In this document: in pieces, positions 1-9,104 of the stretch
How positions within the stretch are numbered: the stretch's first letter is position 1
Layout: each line of letters starts with the position of its first letter
Assembly (NCBI RefSeq): GCF_004355185.1
Contig: NZ_CP037922.1
Location: forward strand, 3,628,001 to 3,692,000
DNA from: Hymenobacter radiodurans
GTDB lineage: Bacteria; Bacteroidota; Bacteroidia; Cytophagales; Hymenobacteraceae
Length of the DNA stretch: 64,000 nucleotides
Reading direction: 5' to 3'
Made by a program: the position numbers and the translations under genes
Notes under the pieces: model-generated
Seen by the model: the letters and a program-made list of their open reading frames with translations, nothing else
The model's database searches: none
What the model was told of the DNA's origin: nothing

Positions 1-213
1 TCATATCCTGTTGCGTATCTGTAGCTGATTGCAGAGTTTTACTGATGTGGTATAATGCAACCCTACTGGCAAAGCCGCTTCCTTTCCTGTGCTTGTGGGC
101 ACTTATTTGCCAATAGCTAGCGTTTTGTGCTTATAGCCGGTCCCACGCTAGATAATTGATAAGCGGCTCGCGGTTTATTTCCTTTTGATTTTCTCCATTT
201 CACGCTGATTTCC

Positions 214-2367
214 ATGTCTTCTCCCCGCTTGAAAATAGGGCTTTATGCCTCGCTGGTGATGGCCATCTTTGTGCTTGCTTCTTACAAGCTCTACCGGCGT
301 ACCGATGCCCGGGCGCCGCAGAAAGATGAGGTCCTCATCAAAGCCATGCTTCAGGGCTTAACTGTAGCGCACTACCAGCCTGAAAAAGTAGATGATACTT
401 TCTCAAAGCGGGTGTTTGATCTGACCCTAAAGCGCATTGATTACAATAAGAAGTTCTTGTTGCAGTCGGACGTAGCGCAGCTGCGCAAATACCAGACGGC
501 CATCGACGATCAGGTGAAAGCGGGTACCCACGAGTTCCTCGACTTAGCCTCGCAGCTGATGGACCAGCGCATGAAAGATGTGCAGGTTATGTATCGCGAG
601 ATTTTGGCCCAACCTTTCGACTTCACCAAGGAAGAGTCATTTGAGACTGAGTCGGATAAAATGACTTTTGCGGCCGATAAGGCTGCCCAGCGAGAAGAGT
701 GGCGCAAATATTTGAAGTATCATACCCTCTCACGGGTTTCCGAGATGATGGATGAGCAGGCCAAGCGCAAGGAAAAAGCCTTGGCTCCTACTGCCTCTAT
801 TGGCAAACCGGCCATCGTGGCGACTAATGAGCCTAACCGGACACCTGCCGAAATGGAAATTGAGGCACGCAAGCGGGTATTGAAGTACTTCGATAGCCAG
901 TTTAACGATATGATGCAGACGGACGCAGCGGAGCGTCTTGCACTGTATGCCAATGCTATTGCTAACACCTACGATCCTCATACTGAGTATTTTGCCCCCC
1001 GCGATAAAGAAAGATTTGACGAAGGCATGACTGGCCAATTTGAAGGAATCGGTGCCTCGTTACAAGAAAAAGATGGTCAGATTAAGGTATCTGATTTGAT
1101 TCCGGGCAGTGCTTCGTATCGTCAAGGTGACTTGAAAGCTGGTGATATTATTCTGCGGGTAGCGCAGGGTACAGCTGAGCCGGTATCCGTTGAAGGCTTG
1201 CGTCTGGATAAAGCGGTAGCGCTGATCAAAGGCAAGAAAGGAACTGAGGTTCGCCTTACGGTAAAGAAAGCGGATGGCAGCACGCAGATAATTCCTATCA
1301 TCCGTGACGTGGTTATCATCGAAGAAACCTTCGCTAAGTCAGCTACTATCAACGAAGGCGGTAAAAAGGTAGGCTATATCCGCCTCCCAAGCTTTTATGC
1401 TGATTTCAGTGACAATGGTGGTCGCAGCAGCGCTACTGATGTTAAGAAAGAGTTGGAGAAGCTAACCAGCGAAAACGTACAGGGTGTAGTGCTCGACTTG
1501 CGCCAGAACGGTGGTGGTTCCTTGCAGGATGCCGTAGAGATGGCTGGTTTATTCGTTGAGAATGGCCCTATAGTACAGGTTCGCTCGAGCCAAGGTGCGC
1601 CAACCATCATGAACGACCGCGACCCTCGCGTGCAATACTCTGGGCCGCTGGTGGTGCTAGTAAATAAGTACAGTGCTTCGGCCTCCGAAATTTTGGCTGC
1701 TGCCATCCAAGACTATAAGCGTGGCGTCGTGATAGGTGCGGCCAGCACTTACGGTAAGGGTACGGTCCAGCGTGTCTTTGACTTGGATGACGCGATGCCC
1801 GCTGAATTCAACAACATCAAGCCTTTTGGTTCGCTGAAGCTGACGACGCAGAAGTTCTACCGCATCAACGGTGGCTCTACGCAGTTTAAAGGTGTAGTGC
1901 CGGACATTATCCTGCCAGACATGTATAGCTACCTCGACCAAGGTGAGAAGGAGTCGGATTATCCGTTGAAGTGGGATGAGATCAGCCCAGCTCGCTACCG
2001 TCCTTGGAGTGGTGCCCCCGCCGTTGCTAAGCTAACTGAGGCTAGTAAGAAGCGTGTGGACACTAGTGAAAGCTTCAAGCTAATCAATGGTATGGTGCAG
2101 CGCATGATCAAGCGGAAGAACGAAACGATGGTTAGCCTGAAGCTGGATACGTATCGGGCTGAGCAATTGCTAGCCAAAGCAGAATCAGATAAGTATGAGC
2201 AATTGCAGAAAGCTGCAAAGCCGCTCGAAATTGCTCCTTTGGCCGTTGACATTCGTCAGTTGGGTTCCGATACCGTACAGGTAAACCGGGCTACCCGATT
2301 TACTCGCAACCTCAAGAAGGATATCACCTTGCGTGAGGCTGTGGCTGTTGTTAAGGACCAGATTTAA
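214..2367 (+). CDS. prc: Carboxy-terminal (tail-specific) processing protease, Prc/S41A family
   Basis: A 717-residue periplasmic serine protease of the Prc/Tsp type, which degrades or trims proteins from their C-terminus. Residues about 7-25 are a hydrophobic signal or anchor segment. An N-terminal helical region is followed by a PDZ domain (about 265-355), the S41 catalytic domain (about 380-560) and the long C-terminal region typical of Prc rather than of short CtpA proteins. The serine motif YSASASEI lies near residue 487 and the lysine of TYGKGTVQ near 515, matching the Ser-Lys dyad. The ATG at 214 places the signal segment at the N-terminus. A strong hairpin terminator follows at 2398, so it is probably transcribed alone. 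Confidence 0.93.
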   Translation: MSSPRLKIGLYASLVMAIFVLASYKLYRRTDARAPQKDEVLIKAMLQGLTVAHYQPEKVDDTFSKRVFDLTLKRIDYNKKFLLQSDVAQLRKYQTAIDDQVKAGTHEFLDLASQLMDQRMKDVQVMYREILAQPFDFTKEESFETESDKMTFAADKAAQREEWRKYLKYHTLSRVSEMMDEQAKRKEKALAPTASIGKPAIVATNEPNRTPAEMEIEARKRVLKYFDSQFNDMMQTDAAERLALYANAIANTYDPHTEYFAPRDKERFDEGMTGQFEGIGASLQEKDGQIKVSDLIPGSASYRQGDLKAGDIILRVAQGTAEPVSVEGLRLDKAVALIKGKKGTEVRLTVKKADGSTQIIPIIRDVVIIEETFAKSATINEGGKKVGYIRLPSFYADFSDNGGRSSATDVKKELEKLTSENVQGVVLDLRQNGGGSLQDAVEMAGLFVENGPIVQVRSSQGAPTIMNDRDPRVQYSGPLVVLVNKYSASASEILAAAIQDYKRGVVIGAASTYGKGTVQRVFDLDDAMPAEFNNIKPFGSLKLTTQKFYRINGGSTQFKGVVPDIILPDMYSYLDQGEKESDYPLKWDEISPARYRPWSGAPAVAKLTEASKKRVDTSESFKLINGMVQRMIKRKNETMVSLKLDTYRAEQLLAKAESDKYEQLQKAAKPLEIAPLAVDIRQLGSDTVQVNRATRFTRNLKKDITLREAVAVVKDQI

Positions 2368-2397
2368 GCAACGTTTAGTAAGCTCACACAGCTTACC

Positions 2398-2432
2398 AAA
2401 AAAGCCCCCAGAACGGTTCTGGGGGCTTTTTT
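2398..2432 (+). terminator. Intrinsic terminator after prc
   Basis: An 11-bp perfect GC stem (GCCCCCAGAAC with GTTCTGGGGGC) is flanked by A6 and T6, 30 bases after the prc stop codon. The flanking A and T runs would let it work in both directions. Confidence 0.9.
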
Positions 2433-2486
2433 GGCTCTTACTATCAATGACAATTAAATTAGTAAATCGACTCTAATAGTTGTTGC

Positions 2487-2524
2487 TAATCAATCATCAT
2501 ATTTTAAATATAAATCATTGATTA
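2487..2524. promoter_or_regulatory. AT-rich upstream region with an 8-bp inverted repeat
   Basis: TAATCAAT at 2487-2494 and ATTGATTA at 2517-2524 form an inverted repeat inside the very AT-rich stretch (about 2440-2570) before the gene at 2607. It could be an operator or simply promoter-proximal AT-rich DNA. I see no clear TAnnTTTG element. Confidence 0.25.
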
Positions 2525-2606
2525 ACAGCATTATAATTAAATTAAATATTGGCGAATATTTTTAGTAAATATGCAACTCAAAGCTAGTCCAAGCTGTTTA
2601 CTTTGC

Positions 2607-3644
2607 ATGACGACGATATTAGAGAACAACATCATTCCGCTCGTTACGGACGAGCAGAGGCAAGCGGAGGAAACGTGGCGCAAATCGATTCCTGCCCAGG
2701 TTTTTCTCAATTACTTCTTTGCCATAAACTACCACATTCAGGAGAACGACGACGCGACTGGCGGCTTGCAGCATCTGCCCTACTTCCGGGCGCATCAGGC
2801 CGACCTGACCGACGCCGACATCCCGAATATCACCAAGCTCCTGCACGCCTGCTGGAGCACGGAGTACGCTCTGCGTGCTACCGCTGAGCTAGGCGATGAA
2901 GATTACTTACGCAATGCTCTGCACTGGACATTTCCGCAGGCATATCATACCATCTTATCTGGTTTGCAGGCTTTTCTGTATACCACTGGCGTACGCTCCA
3001 ACAACTCTTCGCTGATTCAGCGGGAGGTGGGCCGCTTAGTTGTGCGCAATGCCTATCCGCGACCAGTGTCATTCTACGCCGCTGGTGCTTACGGCGACTT
3101 TAGCATTCACCGTCTGCCGCTGGCTGGCTACAAGGCTGGCTTGCACATTGCAGGCAAGGAGATTGAAGCCCAGGCTCAGATCGGCCAGTTCCTGCGCACT
3201 ACGCGCAAGATGAAGGCCCAGATCACGCGTCAGCAGGTGCAGGCTAACCCCAACACCGCGCTGCGCAGCCAGAAGACCGGCAAGGTGCTCGACAAGTGGA
3301 CTCCGCAGCATTGGCAGCAGATTACGTGGCGCTTAGGCTACACGACCATCTTCGATCTGCTCAGCCGCCTGCGCATTTCGCAGACCAGCCGTGAGATCGA
3401 GCGCTACGTGGAGGCCGAGATTGACTTCAAGCTTTTCCACCAGTCGCTGCTCAACATCGTGAGCTACCTCAATGGGATTCACGAGAGCTACGTGGCTAAA
3501 GCTATGGGCCTGGAGCGCTATCAGCAGCTACTCGCTGACCTGCCCAAGCACTTACAGCACAGCTTCGTGGCCGACCGTCTGCGCAACCGCATCGAGCCGC
3601 TGCTGACTGGTGAGGCTCCCGCCCAAATGAACATCGCGGCTTAA
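2607..3644 (+). CDS. Conserved protein of unknown function
   Basis: I do not recognise this 345-residue protein. It is soluble and probably mostly helical, with no signal peptide or membrane segment. It is rich in aromatic and histidine residues in the first half (for example LQHLPYFRAH and NALHWTFPQAYHTI), followed by a basic stretch (TTRKMKAQITRQQVQ). An in-frame ATG at 2571 would add twelve residues containing two cysteines; I prefer 2607 because the sequence from there looks like a normal N-terminus. It stands alone between two terminated genes. Codon use resembles its neighbours, so the reading frame is credible although the function is unknown. Confidence 0.75.
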   Translation: MTTILENNIIPLVTDEQRQAEETWRKSIPAQVFLNYFFAINYHIQENDDATGGLQHLPYFRAHQADLTDADIPNITKLLHACWSTEYALRATAELGDEDYLRNALHWTFPQAYHTILSGLQAFLYTTGVRSNNSSLIQREVGRLVVRNAYPRPVSFYAAGAYGDFSIHRLPLAGYKAGLHIAGKEIEAQAQIGQFLRTTRKMKAQITRQQVQANPNTALRSQKTGKVLDKWTPQHWQQITWRLGYTTIFDLLSRLRISQTSREIERYVEAEIDFKLFHQSLLNIVSYLNGIHESYVAKAMGLERYQQLLADLPKHLQHSFVADRLRNRIEPLLTGEAPAQMNIAA

Positions 3645-3736
3645 TCCGTTCTATTTACCGTCTTACTACTGATACACGTAAGCGCTGCTCCTTTGGGGCA
3701 GCGCTTTTTGTTTCTGCATAATCCGGGCGGCGGGCG

Positions 3737-3744
3737 TAACTTCG
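3737..3744 (+). promoter_or_regulatory. Possible -7 element upstream of lysS
   Basis: TAACTTCG matches seven of eight positions of the Bacteroidota -7 consensus TAnnTTTG and lies 26 bases before the lysS ATG. No convincing -33 TTTG sits at the usual distance. Confidence 0.3.
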
Positions 3745-3769
3745 CGGCCTTATTTCAAAGCCTTTGACC

Positions 3770-5260
3770 ATGCACCATCTCAGCGAACAGGAACAGCAAC
3801 GCCGCCACAAACTCGATGAGTTACATAAGCTCGGCATTGAGCCGTATCCATCCGAGCTGTTCGACGTGAATTTCTCCGCTCAGGAGATTCTGGATAACTA
3901 CCATGTAGAACTCAATAACTTCCAAGAAGTGAGTCTGGCAGGCCGCATCATGTCGCAGCGCGTGATGGGCAAAGCCTCCTTCGCAGAATTGATGGACTCT
4001 TCGGGCCGCATTCAGCTTTATATCAACCGCGACGAAATCTGCCCCGGTGAGGATAAAGAGCTCTACAATACGGTTTTCAAAAAGCTGATTGACTTAGGCG
4101 ATTTCGTGGGTGTGAAAGGCCGCGTGTTCAAAACGCAGGTGGGCGAAACCTCTATTCACGTTACAGAATTCAAGCTGCTGTCTAAGGCATTGCGCCCGCT
4201 GCCAGTAGTGAAGGAAAAAGACGGTCAGATTTACGACGCATTTACCGACCCTGAGCAGCGCTACCGTCAGCGCTACGTGGACATGGTGGTGAATCCGCAT
4301 GTTCGGGAGACGTTCATGAAGCGGACGCTACTGGTGCAGGCCATGCGCAACTACCTGAACGACAAAGGCTACTTAGAGGTGGAAACGCCCATTCTTCAGC
4401 CTTTGTACGGCGGTGCTGCTGCGCGTCCGTTCAAAACCTTTCATAACACGCTGGACATGACGCTGTATTTGCGCATTGCCAACGAGCTATACCTCAAGCG
4501 GCTGATTGTAGGCGGCTTCGATGGCGTATATGAGTTCTCTAAGGACTTCCGCAACGAGGGCATGTCACGGTTTCACAACCCTGAGTTCACCCAGATGGAG
4601 CTGTACGTAGCCTACAAAGACTACTACTGGATGATGGATTTGGTGGAGGAAATGGTAGAGCGCGTAGCCCTCGAGCTGCACGGCAAAACCGAAGTGCAGG
4701 TAGGCGACAACCTCATCAACTTCCAGCGGCCCTGGAAGCGCTTCACCATGTTTGAAGCTATCCAGCACTTCAGCGGCGTCGATATTACTGATATGGATGA
4801 AGCCGCACTGCGCGAAACCGCTCAAAAGCTCAATGTGCACTTGGACCCCAGCATGGGCAAAGCCAAAATCATCGACGAGCTGTTCGGCGAACTGTGCGAG
4901 CCGAAGCTCATTCAGCCTACCTTCATCACTGATTATCCGGTGGAAATGTCGCCGCTGGCGAAGAAGCACCGCTCGAAGCCCGGCTTGGTAGAGCGCTTTG
5001 AGGCTATCTGCAACGGTAAAGAAATCTGTAACGCTTTCTCCGAGCTAAACGACCCCATCGACCAGCGTCAGCGCTTCGAAGATCAATTGGAGCTTGGCAA
5101 GCGCGGCGACGTGGAGGCGATGGTGCTCGATGAGGATTTCCTGCGAGCTTTGGAGTACGGAATGCCTCCTACGGCTGGCCTAGGCATCGGTATCGACCGC
5201 CTGAGCATGATTATGACTAACTCGAACTCCATTCAGGATGTGCTCTTCTTCCCCAGATGA
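3770..5260 (+). CDS. lysS: Lysine--tRNA ligase, class II
   Basis: A class II aminoacyl-tRNA synthetase of 496 residues that charges tRNA(Lys) in the cytoplasm. An N-terminal OB-fold anticodon-binding domain (about 55-150) precedes the catalytic domain. Motif 2 is visible as [20 protein letters not shown] and motif 3 as GLGIGIDRL near the C-terminus. Length and order fit bacterial LysS. I chose the ATG at 3770; a TTG two codons upstream (3764) is also open. A terminator follows at 5301, so the gene is monocistronic. Confidence 0.97.
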   Translation: MHHLSEQEQQRRHKLDELHKLGIEPYPSELFDVNFSAQEILDNYHVELNNFQEVSLAGRIMSQRVMGKASFAELMDSSGRIQLYINRDEICPGEDKELYNTVFKKLIDLGDFVGVKGRVFKTQVGETSIHVTEFKLLSKALRPLPVVKEKDGQIYDAFTDPEQRYRQRYVDMVVNPHVRETFMKRTLLVQAMRNYLNDKGYLEVETPILQPLYGGAAARPFKTFHNTLDMTLYLRIANELYLKRLIVGGFDGVYEFSKDFRNEGMSRFHNPEFTQMELYVAYKDYYWMMDLVEEMVERVALELHGKTEVQVGDNLINFQRPWKRFTMFEAIQHFSGVDITDMDEAALRETAQKLNVHLDPSMGKAKIIDELFGELCEPKLIQPTFITDYPVEMSPLAKKHRSKPGLVERFEAICNGKEICNAFSELNDPIDQRQRFEDQLELGKRGDVEAMVLDEDFLRALEYGMPPTAGLGIGIDRLSMIMTNSNSIQDVLFFPR

Positions 5261-5300
5261 AGCCGGAGAACAACTAATACTTCCGTGTTTAATGCTCAGC

Positions 5301-5336
5301 AAAAGAGCCCCCCAGAATGACTCTAGGGGCTCTTTT
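5301..5336 (+). terminator. Intrinsic terminator after lysS
   Basis: AAAAGAGCCCC pairs with GGGGCTCTTTT across a 14-base loop, 40 bases after the lysS stop codon. The left arm contains a C6 tract. Confidence 0.85.
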
Positions 5337-5400
5337 GCTGTATAAATTCAAATTGCAGCTGCCCATTAAAAAGCGACAATCCGTACTGGCTAGAAATCAG

Positions 5401-5431
5401 AAAGCCTCCCGCAAAAATCACGAGAGGCTTT
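5401..5431. terminator. Short hairpin, possible terminator
   Basis: AAAGCCTC pairs with GAGGCTTT across a 15-base loop. It lies between lysS and the convergent YtxH gene and could end the minus-strand transcript, but the T tract is weak on both strands. Confidence 0.4.
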
Positions 5432-5653
5432 CCTTTATAACTGACTTACCCTTCCAATCGGGGTGATAGGAAGAAGCTTGCGATGAACAATCTGATTTTG
5501 CTACTAAGTCTGTTTGACCAATACTCAGCAGAAGCTCCTACTGTCGGCAATTTTACTTCCGATACTTCTCCGATTTTCTTTCAAGCCGGTTATGTCTTCT
5601 TTAACGGCATTGCACAGCTAAGGTTACAAATCGCCGAAAAGATTTCTGTTTTT
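5432..5653. other. Intergenic stretch with no recognised feature
   Basis: The space between the hairpin at 5401 and the end of the convergent YtxH gene holds no gene I can support. A plus-strand reading frame running through it continues antisense into the YtxH gene and has no family resemblance. Confidence 0.5.
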
Positions 5654-6088
5654 TTAGAGGCCGCGATTCGGACCTTCTTGGTTCAGGATATCGTCGGCGT
5701 CGGTACCACCGATGGCGTTACCACCAACCGAGCCAGTACCCGTTATATCCTGTCCGCCCCGACGACCGGCGCCCGGTGCGCTGGCCAAGTCACCACTCTG
5801 GTCAGCCCGCGTGCCCGCCGACGATTTGAGCGAGTTAAGGATGTCATCGGCGTTAGCACGGTTGGCCGACTCTTCGCCGCCTGGTGTTGCGCCGCCTTTC
5901 AGGTCATTGATTTTAGACAGGCTGTCCTGGAAAAGCTTGGTCAAGTCATCGCTGAACTTGGAAGCCGATTTCTTGAGGGTAGTGCGCGTTTCTTCGCCTG
6001 TTTCGGGAGCTAGGAGCAAGCCTGCAATAATACCAGCACTGGCGCCAGCCAACAGGGAAAGAATGATTTTGCCGTTTTGGTCTTTCAT
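5654..6088 (-). CDS. YtxH domain protein
   Basis: A 144-residue protein that begins with a polar lead (KDQNGK) and then a glycine/alanine-rich hydrophobic helix (LLAGASAGIIAGLLLAPETG), the hallmark of YtxH/gas-vesicle-like stress proteins. A charged amphipathic helix follows (about 30-65), then a low-complexity Gly/Asp/Ala tail in which ADDIL(N) recurs three times. YtxH proteins are small, often stress-induced and membrane-associated; their biochemical role is not established. It lies just downstream of a second YtxH gene on the same strand, separated by a terminator and a large hairpin. The two share the N-terminal module but not the tail, which suggests an old tandem duplication. Confidence 0.8.
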   Translation of the reverse strand: MKDQNGKIILSLLAGASAGIIAGLLLAPETGEETRTTLKKSASKFSDDLTKLFQDSLSKINDLKGGATPGGEESANRANADDILNSLKSSAGTRADQSGDLASAPGAGRRGGQDITGTGSVGGNAIGGTDADDILNQEGPNRGL

Positions 6089-6120
6089 GAACGTAAGCAG
6101 TAAGAATAGAAAGATGAATA

Positions 6121-6162
6121 CGGATCGGCCCTGAGGGCTTCTGAGGCCTCAGGGCCGATCCG
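6121..6162. repeat. Perfect 16-bp stem hairpin between the two YtxH genes
   Basis: CGGATCGGCCCTGAGG (6121-6136) is an exact inverted repeat of 6147-6162 with a 10-base loop. There is no adjacent T tract on either strand, so it is not a typical intrinsic terminator. It lies 33 bases upstream of the minus-strand gene at 6088 and would be in its leader or be an operator. Confidence 0.7.
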
Positions 6163-6197
6163 CAAGTTGTAACGCTATTATGCGGCGAAGGTTATCA

Positions 6198-6236
6198 CAA
6201 AAAAAGCCCCTCCTCTATTACAGAGGAGGGGCTTTT
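6198..6236 (-). terminator. Intrinsic terminator of the YtxH-CsbD gene
   Basis: A 15-bp perfect stem (AAAAGCCCCTCCTCT and complement) with a 5-base loop, followed on the minus strand by a T tract, 27 bases after the stop codon at 6263. Confidence 0.9.
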
Positions 6237-6262
6237 AGTAATCGTCCAAAGCCAGAGTTGGC

Positions 6263-6697
6263 TTACAGATCGTTCAGCATTTTGGTGATTTCACGCTTGC
6301 CTTTACCGAGCTTCTGCTGCAGGCGGCCTACGAGATCTTCTTCTTGGCCTTCAGCGTACTGCAGGTCCTCGTCGGTGAGCTGGGCGTATTGCTGACGCAG
6401 TTTGCCTTTGCTCTCATTCCAGTCACCTTTCAGCTTCAGGCTGCTGCCTGCGCCAGTAATGCCCAGATCTTCGAGCTTCTCTACGTAGCCTTTGAATTTA
6501 GAGTCAAGCTCTTCGCCATATTTGGAGAGCTGCTCGCCGAGTTGACCGCTGTACTTAGCTGCAGCGTTCTTCAGGTTGCCACGGGTAGCGGTGCCCTTAT
6601 CTGGAGCCATCAGCAGGCCAGCAATGATGCCAGCGCTAGCACCAGCTAATACGGCGAGAAGAATTTTTCCTGAGTTGTCTTCTTGTTGATACGACAT
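6263..6697 (-). CDS. YtxH domain protein with CsbD-like C-terminus
   Basis: A 144-residue protein with the same YtxH N-terminal module as its downstream neighbour (LLAVLAGASAGIIAGLLMAP) followed by a C-terminal segment (LKGDWNESKGKLRQQYAQLT, then EEDLVGRLQQKLGKGK) that resembles CsbD-family stress proteins. CsbD members are sigma-B- or general-stress-induced in other bacteria; their role is unknown. I start it at the ATG at 6697 because the protein from there matches YtxH proteins; upstream in-frame starts add unrelated sequence. Joining the two stress modules in one chain next to a second YtxH gene points to a small envelope-stress locus; that role is inference. Confidence 0.82.
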   Translation of the reverse strand: MSYQQEDNSGKILLAVLAGASAGIIAGLLMAPDKGTATRGNLKNAAAKYSGQLGEQLSKYGEELDSKFKGYVEKLEDLGITGAGSSLKLKGDWNESKGKLRQQYAQLTDEDLQYAEGQEEDLVGRLQQKLGKGKREITKMLNDL

Positions 6698-6957
6698 GTT
6701 GGTAAGGAGAGAAAGTGAATACTTGAAAACAGGCGGTAAAATCGTCGGCTCCAAATAGTGGAGCCAGTGAAGTAAGGGCACGCCCGGCTTGTTAAGCTGA
6801 TTGCCTATACGAACACTGTTAAGCTGGGTTATATTTAAGGAATAAAAAATAGCTGAAATAAAATATACCATTGATTAAGAGGGCATTTTGCCCCCCAGTC
6901 CGTACTTTGACCTGTCCTCCCAAGTTGGGCAAGCAGGTTATTTCCCGTTGTTCGCGT

Positions 6958-7221
6958 ATGAAAAACTTCCTTTTCGCAGCTGCTTTTATGCCCCTACTGG
7001 CTATGTGCAGCCAGCCACCCGCCGCTTCTACCGCTACAACTCCGGCAGCCACCGCCGCCTGCATCGACTCCACCAAAATCGACCCGGCTGGTATCTGCAC
7101 CATGCAATACGACCCCGTGTGCGGCTGCAATGGCAAGACCTACAGCAACGACTGTGTCGCTTCCAACGCGGGCGTGCTCACCTACACCAAAGGCGAGTGC
7201 CCCACCACCCCAAAAAACTAA
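6958..7221 (+). CDS. Kazal-type serine protease inhibitor domain lipoprotein
   Basis: An 87-residue predicted lipoprotein. The ATG at 6958 gives a lipoprotein signal (MKNFLFAAAFMPLLAMC) with the lipidated cysteine at residue 17, then a short Pro/Thr/Ala linker and one Kazal-like module: CIDSTKIDPAGICTMQYDP, VCGCNGKTYSNDC and GVLTYTKGEC, carrying the expected cysteines. Kazal domains inhibit serine proteases by presenting a rigid loop; bacterial examples are exported and may protect the envelope from foreign or own proteases. The target is unknown. Nineteen bases separate it from the cupin gene, so the two are probably co-transcribed. Confidence 0.85.
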   Translation: MKNFLFAAAFMPLLAMCSQPPAASTATTPAATAACIDSTKIDPAGICTMQYDPVCGCNGKTYSNDCVASNAGVLTYTKGECPTTPKN

Positions 7222-7240
7222 GAATTTGCCCCCCGCCCCT

Positions 7241-7612
7241 ATGTCAGAAGAGAAAAAGTATTTTCGTCAGCAGGCACCCTTCCGCGTGCCTACCACCGAC
7301 GGCAAGCTCATTGAGGAGCACATTGGCCTAGCCAGCACTCACACCAGCCGTTACAGCGTGGCCCACATGGTGGCGCCGCCCCAGTGGAGCGAGCCCCACC
7401 AGCGTCCCGAGTTCGATGAAATAACGATCGTAGTGCGGGGCCGCAAGCGATTTGAAGTAGATGGCGACATCATTGAGCTGAGCGCTGGCGAGTCACTTTT
7501 GATCAAGGCTGGCGCGCGGGTTCGTTATTCCAACCCATTTGATGCGGAGTGCGAGTACTGGTCGATCTGCGTACCGGCCTTTTCAATGGACACCGTGAAT
7601 CGGGAGGAGTAG
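7241..7612 (+). CDS. Cupin domain protein
   Basis: A 123-residue cytoplasmic single-domain cupin. The first cupin motif region is around AHMVAPPQWSEPHQRPEFDE and the second around GDIIELSAGESLLIKAGARV, giving a conserved beta-barrel. Cupins of this size bind a metal or small ligand and include sugar isomerases, dioxygenases and regulators, so I do not assign a reaction. The ATG at 7241 follows the Kazal gene by 19 bases; an upstream alternative would overlap the Kazal gene in another frame and is unlikely. Confidence 0.8.
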   Translation: MSEEKKYFRQQAPFRVPTTDGKLIEEHIGLASTHTSRYSVAHMVAPPQWSEPHQRPEFDEITIVVRGRKRFEVDGDIIELSAGESLLIKAGARVRYSNPFDAECEYWSICVPAFSMDTVNREE

Positions 7613-7744
7613 CCTTAAACTCCTGCGTAGCTGCGCTGTTCTTCGGCTGACGTAGCGCGGGAGATGCCAAAAAAGCCCCCCAGTCGTTGTTTTCACCTCT
7701 TATTCTCCACCCGAAGCCTCGCTTCACTTCCTCTTACCCCCTGC

Positions 7745-8602
7745 ATGGACCAGCGCATCATCAATCTCTTCGACGAATACACCCACGCCCCGCTCACCCG
7801 CAAGGAATTTATGGAGCGGTTGATGAAAATAACCGGTGGCGCGGCGCTGGCTACGGCCGCATTGGCGGTGCTGGAGCCCGGCTACGCTAACGCCGCCACC
7901 GTGCCCGTGCAGGATACTAACCTCACGGAAGAAACCGTAAACTGGCCCGGCGACGGCACCACCATGCAGGGCTACTTGGTGCACCCTAAAGGGAAAAAGA
8001 AGCGGGGCGCGGTGGTGGTCATTCACGAAAACCGCGGCCTCACGCCCCACATCAAAGATGTAACGCGGCGGGTGGCCCAAGCCGGCTACTTAGCACTGGG
8101 GGTTGATGCGCTGTCCCAGTTTGGTGGCACGCCCACCGACGAAGACCAAGGACGTACCCTCATCGGCCAGCTCGACTCACAGAAAACGCTCAATAACTAC
8201 CTCGCGGCCCTCACCTACCTGCGTCAGCGCCCCGACAGCAACGGCAAGACCGGTTGCGTCGGTTTCTGCTGGGGCGGCGCTATGGCCAACCGCCTCGCCC
8301 TCAGCGACCCCAAGCTCAACGCCGCCGTGGCCTACTACGGCACCCAACCCAAAGACGCGGACGTTTCCAAAATCAAGGCCCACCTGATGATGCACTATGC
8401 CTCCCTTGATGAGCGGGTAAATGCTGGAGCGGCGACCTACGAAGCGGCATTGAAAGCCGCCAATGTGAAGTATCAGCAGTTTATGTACGAAGGTGTAAAC
8501 CACGCTTTCAACAACGACTCCTCCCCCGCCCGCTACAACGCTGAGGCCGCCAAGTTGGCTTGGGAGCGGACGTTGGGGTTGTTTAAGAAGGAGTTATCCT
8601 AA
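7745..8602 (+). CDS. Dienelactone hydrolase family protein, exported
   Basis: A 285-residue alpha/beta hydrolase of the dienelactone hydrolase family. Residues about 18-55 (TRKEFMERLMKITGGAALA and on) form an atypical export or anchor segment seen in many DLH-like proteins. The nucleophile elbow is GFCWGG with cysteine, the acid is the aspartate in YASLDERVN, and the histidine is in GVNHAFNND, so the Cys-Asp-His triad is complete. Substrate is unknown; family members hydrolyse lactones or esters. The ATG at 7745 is the first that gives the family N-terminus. It lies on the same strand 132 bases after the cupin gene. Confidence 0.88.
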   Translation: MDQRIINLFDEYTHAPLTRKEFMERLMKITGGAALATAALAVLEPGYANAATVPVQDTNLTEETVNWPGDGTTMQGYLVHPKGKKKRGAVVVIHENRGLTPHIKDVTRRVAQAGYLALGVDALSQFGGTPTDEDQGRTLIGQLDSQKTLNNYLAALTYLRQRPDSNGKTGCVGFCWGGAMANRLALSDPKLNAAVAYYGTQPKDADVSKIKAHLMMHYASLDERVNAGAATYEAALKAANVKYQQFMYEGVNHAFNNDSSPARYNAEAAKLAWERTLGLFKKELS

Positions 8603-8656
8603 ACAACCAGAAAACTCCTTACTACTCATCCCATTACTTTATTACTACGCGCTGTT

Positions 8657-9031
8657 ATGAAAAAAATTATTATGATTCTGCTTGTTCTTATAAGCCAAGC
8701 GTGCCAGTCAAATGCAGCCCCTGCTAGTGCGGCCGGTGTTTTTACTTATATGCAGATCTTTTTTACGCCTAACGTATTACCCGACTCCGCATTTATCACT
8801 TTCACTCCAACCTTTCAGAAACAAAGAGAAATTAAGCTGAATGGGATGCCAAAAAATTTCGCTGATTTAGGTTTCAGCGAAATGCTAATGGTGCAAGCAA
8901 AGCGTAATCAGGAGATGCGCGATACTTTAATAAAAACAATAAATACAGTGACAGCAGACGGATGGGAAGTTGTGCAGATGACCTCCTACGGCGAAGGTGG
9001 CCTCGTGTATTTACTTCGACATGCAAAATAA
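8657..9031 (+). CDS. Small exported protein, probable lipoprotein
   Basis: A 124-residue protein that starts with MKKIIMILLVLISQAC, a short signal peptide with a possible lipidated cysteine at 16. The C-terminal third (TADGWEVVQMTSYGEGGLVY) resembles the GWE(V/L)V pattern of DUF4177-like small proteins, but I cannot assign a function. It is more AT-rich than the genes before it. A shared terminator with the convergent M28 peptidase lies at 9052. Confidence 0.65.
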   Translation: MKKIIMILLVLISQACQSNAAPASAAGVFTYMQIFFTPNVLPDSAFITFTPTFQKQREIKLNGMPKNFADLGFSEMLMVQAKRNQEMRDTLIKTINTVTADGWEVVQMTSYGEGGLVYLLRHAK

Positions 9032-9051
9032 AATATTTCCCAACGAGCATT

Positions 9052-9087
9052 AAAAAAGCCCCCAGATATTTTCTGGGGCTTTTTTTC
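9052..9087. terminator. Bidirectional terminator
   Basis: AAAAAAGCCCC(C)AGA pairs with TCTGGGGCTTTTTTT between two convergent genes. The left arm has five C and the right arm four G, giving a one-base bulge. Confidence 0.8.
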
Positions 9088-9104
9088 GACTTTAAAACTA
9101 AATA

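Noticed and set aside
5483..6013. A 176-codon plus-strand frame opposite the first YtxH gene
   Set aside because: Most of it is antisense to the YtxH coding region; protein looks random.
7670..7690. Terminator before the dienelactone hydrolase gene
   Set aside because: AAAAAAGCCCCCC is present but no complementary G-rich arm follows; it is a single copy of the motif, not a hairpin.
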